This document shows, piece after piece, positions 5,037 to 5,309 of a DNA stretch of 5,309 nucleotides. Location of the stretch: NCBI GenBank assembly GCA_003539755.1, contig DPOH01000069.1, positions 1 to 5,309 of the forward strand, given 5' to 3'. A program made the position numbers and the translations under genes. This stretch comes from Clostridium sp. (GTDB lineage Bacteria; Bacillota; Clostridia; Clostridiales; Clostridiaceae). The notes under the pieces were generated by a model. It was not told the DNA's origin and did not search any database. It worked only from the letters and a program-made list of their open reading frames with translations. Positions within the stretch are counted from its first letter, which is position 1; every line of letters begins with the position of its first letter.

Positions 5037-5105
5037 CTATCTTCTAAGTAATAACTTTTCTTTTATATTCTTTCTCTCCATTTCGCTTCCTAAATGTTTA
5101 TACAT
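5037..5105 (-). CDS. 22-codon ORF, possible truncated Cro-like phage regulator
   Basis: A short ORF begins at ATG 5105 with AAGGGG (5114-5119) 8 nt upstream, a strong SD. The product MYKHLGSEMERKNIK plus seven residues is basic and helical. Its start resembles the N-terminal helix of small phage helix-turn-helix proteins (pattern MYxNLxxEMxRxxI), but it stops at a TAG before any helix-turn-helix could form. It is the first gene after the SOS-type promoter, 41 nt before the replisome organizer. It could be a decayed cro-like gene, a leader peptide or a small functional protein. An ATG at 5132, inside the LexA box, would add nine residues but has no SD. The resemblance is from memory of the family and is an inference. 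Confidence 0.5.
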   Translation of the reverse strand: MYKHLGSEMERKNIKEKLLLRR

Positions 5106-5125
5106 AATATCATCCCCTTCATCAC

Positions 5126-5139
5126 CAAACATACGTTCG
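5126..5139 (-). promoter_or_regulatory. LexA (DinR) SOS box
   Basis: On the minus strand the site reads CGAACGTATGTTTG. It matches 13 of 14 positions of the Bacillus-type LexA consensus CGAACRNRYGTTYC; only the last base differs. It abuts the TATAAT at 5140-5145 and covers the predicted transcription start, a position from which LexA would block initiation. This predicts that the operon is induced by DNA damage. Confidence 0.75.
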
Positions 5140-5168
5140 ATTATAATATTATGTTATATTTTTACCAA
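5140..5168 (-). promoter_or_regulatory. Early promoter 2, overlapping promoter 1
   Basis: A perfect TATAAT (5140-5145) is separated by 17 nt from TTGGTA (5163-5168, 4 of 6 matches). The start would fall near 5133, inside the LexA box. Confidence 0.55.
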
Positions 5169-5179
5169 TTCTTTGTCAA
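5151..5179 (-). promoter_or_regulatory. Early promoter 1 of the phage operon
   Basis: A perfect TTGACA (5174-5179) is separated by 17 nt from TAACAT (5151-5156, 4 of 6 matches). The start would fall near 5144, just before the LexA box. Confidence 0.6.
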
Positions 5180-5230
5180 CCACTTTTTTACATTTATTTA
5201 AACATTTCACTTCACAGTATGGAAATATAT

Positions 5231-5258
5231 ATTATAGCCAAAACAAGTATAATGCAAA
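5231..5258 (-). promoter_or_regulatory. Weak upstream promoter candidate
   Basis: A perfect TATAAT (5231-5236) has TTTGCA (5253-5258) 16 nt upstream. It lies about 80 nt upstream of the main early promoters. TATAAT-like strings are frequent in DNA this AT-rich, so confidence is low. Confidence 0.25.
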
Positions 5259-5271
5259 GTTTTAAATATAG

Positions 5272-5309
5272 GTGGCGATTAACAAAAAAATACCTAAATT
5301 ATCTGAATA
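5272..5309 (+). CDS. Possible 5' end of a divergent gene, cut by the window edge
   Basis: On the plus strand a GTG at 5272 opens a frame reading MAINKKIPKLSE that is still open at the window end. A TATAAT at 5248-5253 lies just upstream, without a good -35 box. The AGGTGG around the GTG resembles an SD but overlaps the start codon. A divergent repressor gene is expected at this place in a temperate phage switch, which is the only contextual support. The sequence is too short to assign. Confidence 0.2.
   Translation, partial: MAINKKIPKLSE

Noticed and set aside
5143..5152. Palindrome ATAATATTAT as an operator
   Set aside because: It overlaps both -10 elements, and short A/T palindromes are expected by chance in DNA of this composition.
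1..5309. tRNA, rRNA, riboswitch or insertion sequence
   Set aside because: I saw no cloverleaf, ribosomal RNA-like stretch, riboswitch core or transposase gene on either strand.

Overview
The window is AT-rich, low-GC DNA. Its A/T-heavy codon use, Shine-Dalgarno (SD) sequences and protein families point to a Firmicute, most likely Clostridium sensu stricto; this is inferred from style, not from a marker gene. Every well-supported gene lies on the minus strand, so transcription runs from high to low coordinates.

Positions 5309-2026 hold the early (replication and lysis/lysogeny) module of a temperate phage or prophage. Transcription appears to start near 5133-5144 from two overlapping sigma-A-like promoters, with a near-consensus Gram-positive LexA (SOS) box at 5126-5139 on the start region. 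The order is then: a 22-codon ORF resembling the truncated N-terminus of a Cro-like phage regulator (5037-5105); a replisome organizer of the DnaD/phage_rep_org type (3823-4995); a DnaC/DnaI-type helicase loader (3144-3947) that starts inside the previous gene with a 125-nt overlap; a small AbrB-type regulator with an added four-cysteine zinc-binding tail (2863-3108); and a Bro-N/ORF6C antirepressor (2026-2802). The organizer and loader would load the host helicase at the phage origin. AbrB and the antirepressor would set the genetic switch. The LexA box suggests DNA damage turns on replication and antirepression together. No integrase, structural, lysis or complete repressor gene is visible; a repressor could lie beyond 5309, where a possible divergent ORF begins.

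Positions 1868-1191 encode a bacterial GPP34 (GOLPH3/VPS74-like) protein with its own candidate promoter. It is followed by an A/T-rich, apparently bidirectional terminator (1124-1162) and a compact perfect hairpin (1101-1120).

Positions 964-374 encode a small secreted protein with a signal peptide, choline-binding-like aromatic repeats and a C-terminal part I do not recognise.

Positions 1-375 contain no gene. They hold a mosaic of related direct repeats (60, 52 and 36 bp) with embedded CCAAAT/ATTTGG hairpins. The last repeat copy runs into the stop codon of the secreted-protein gene.
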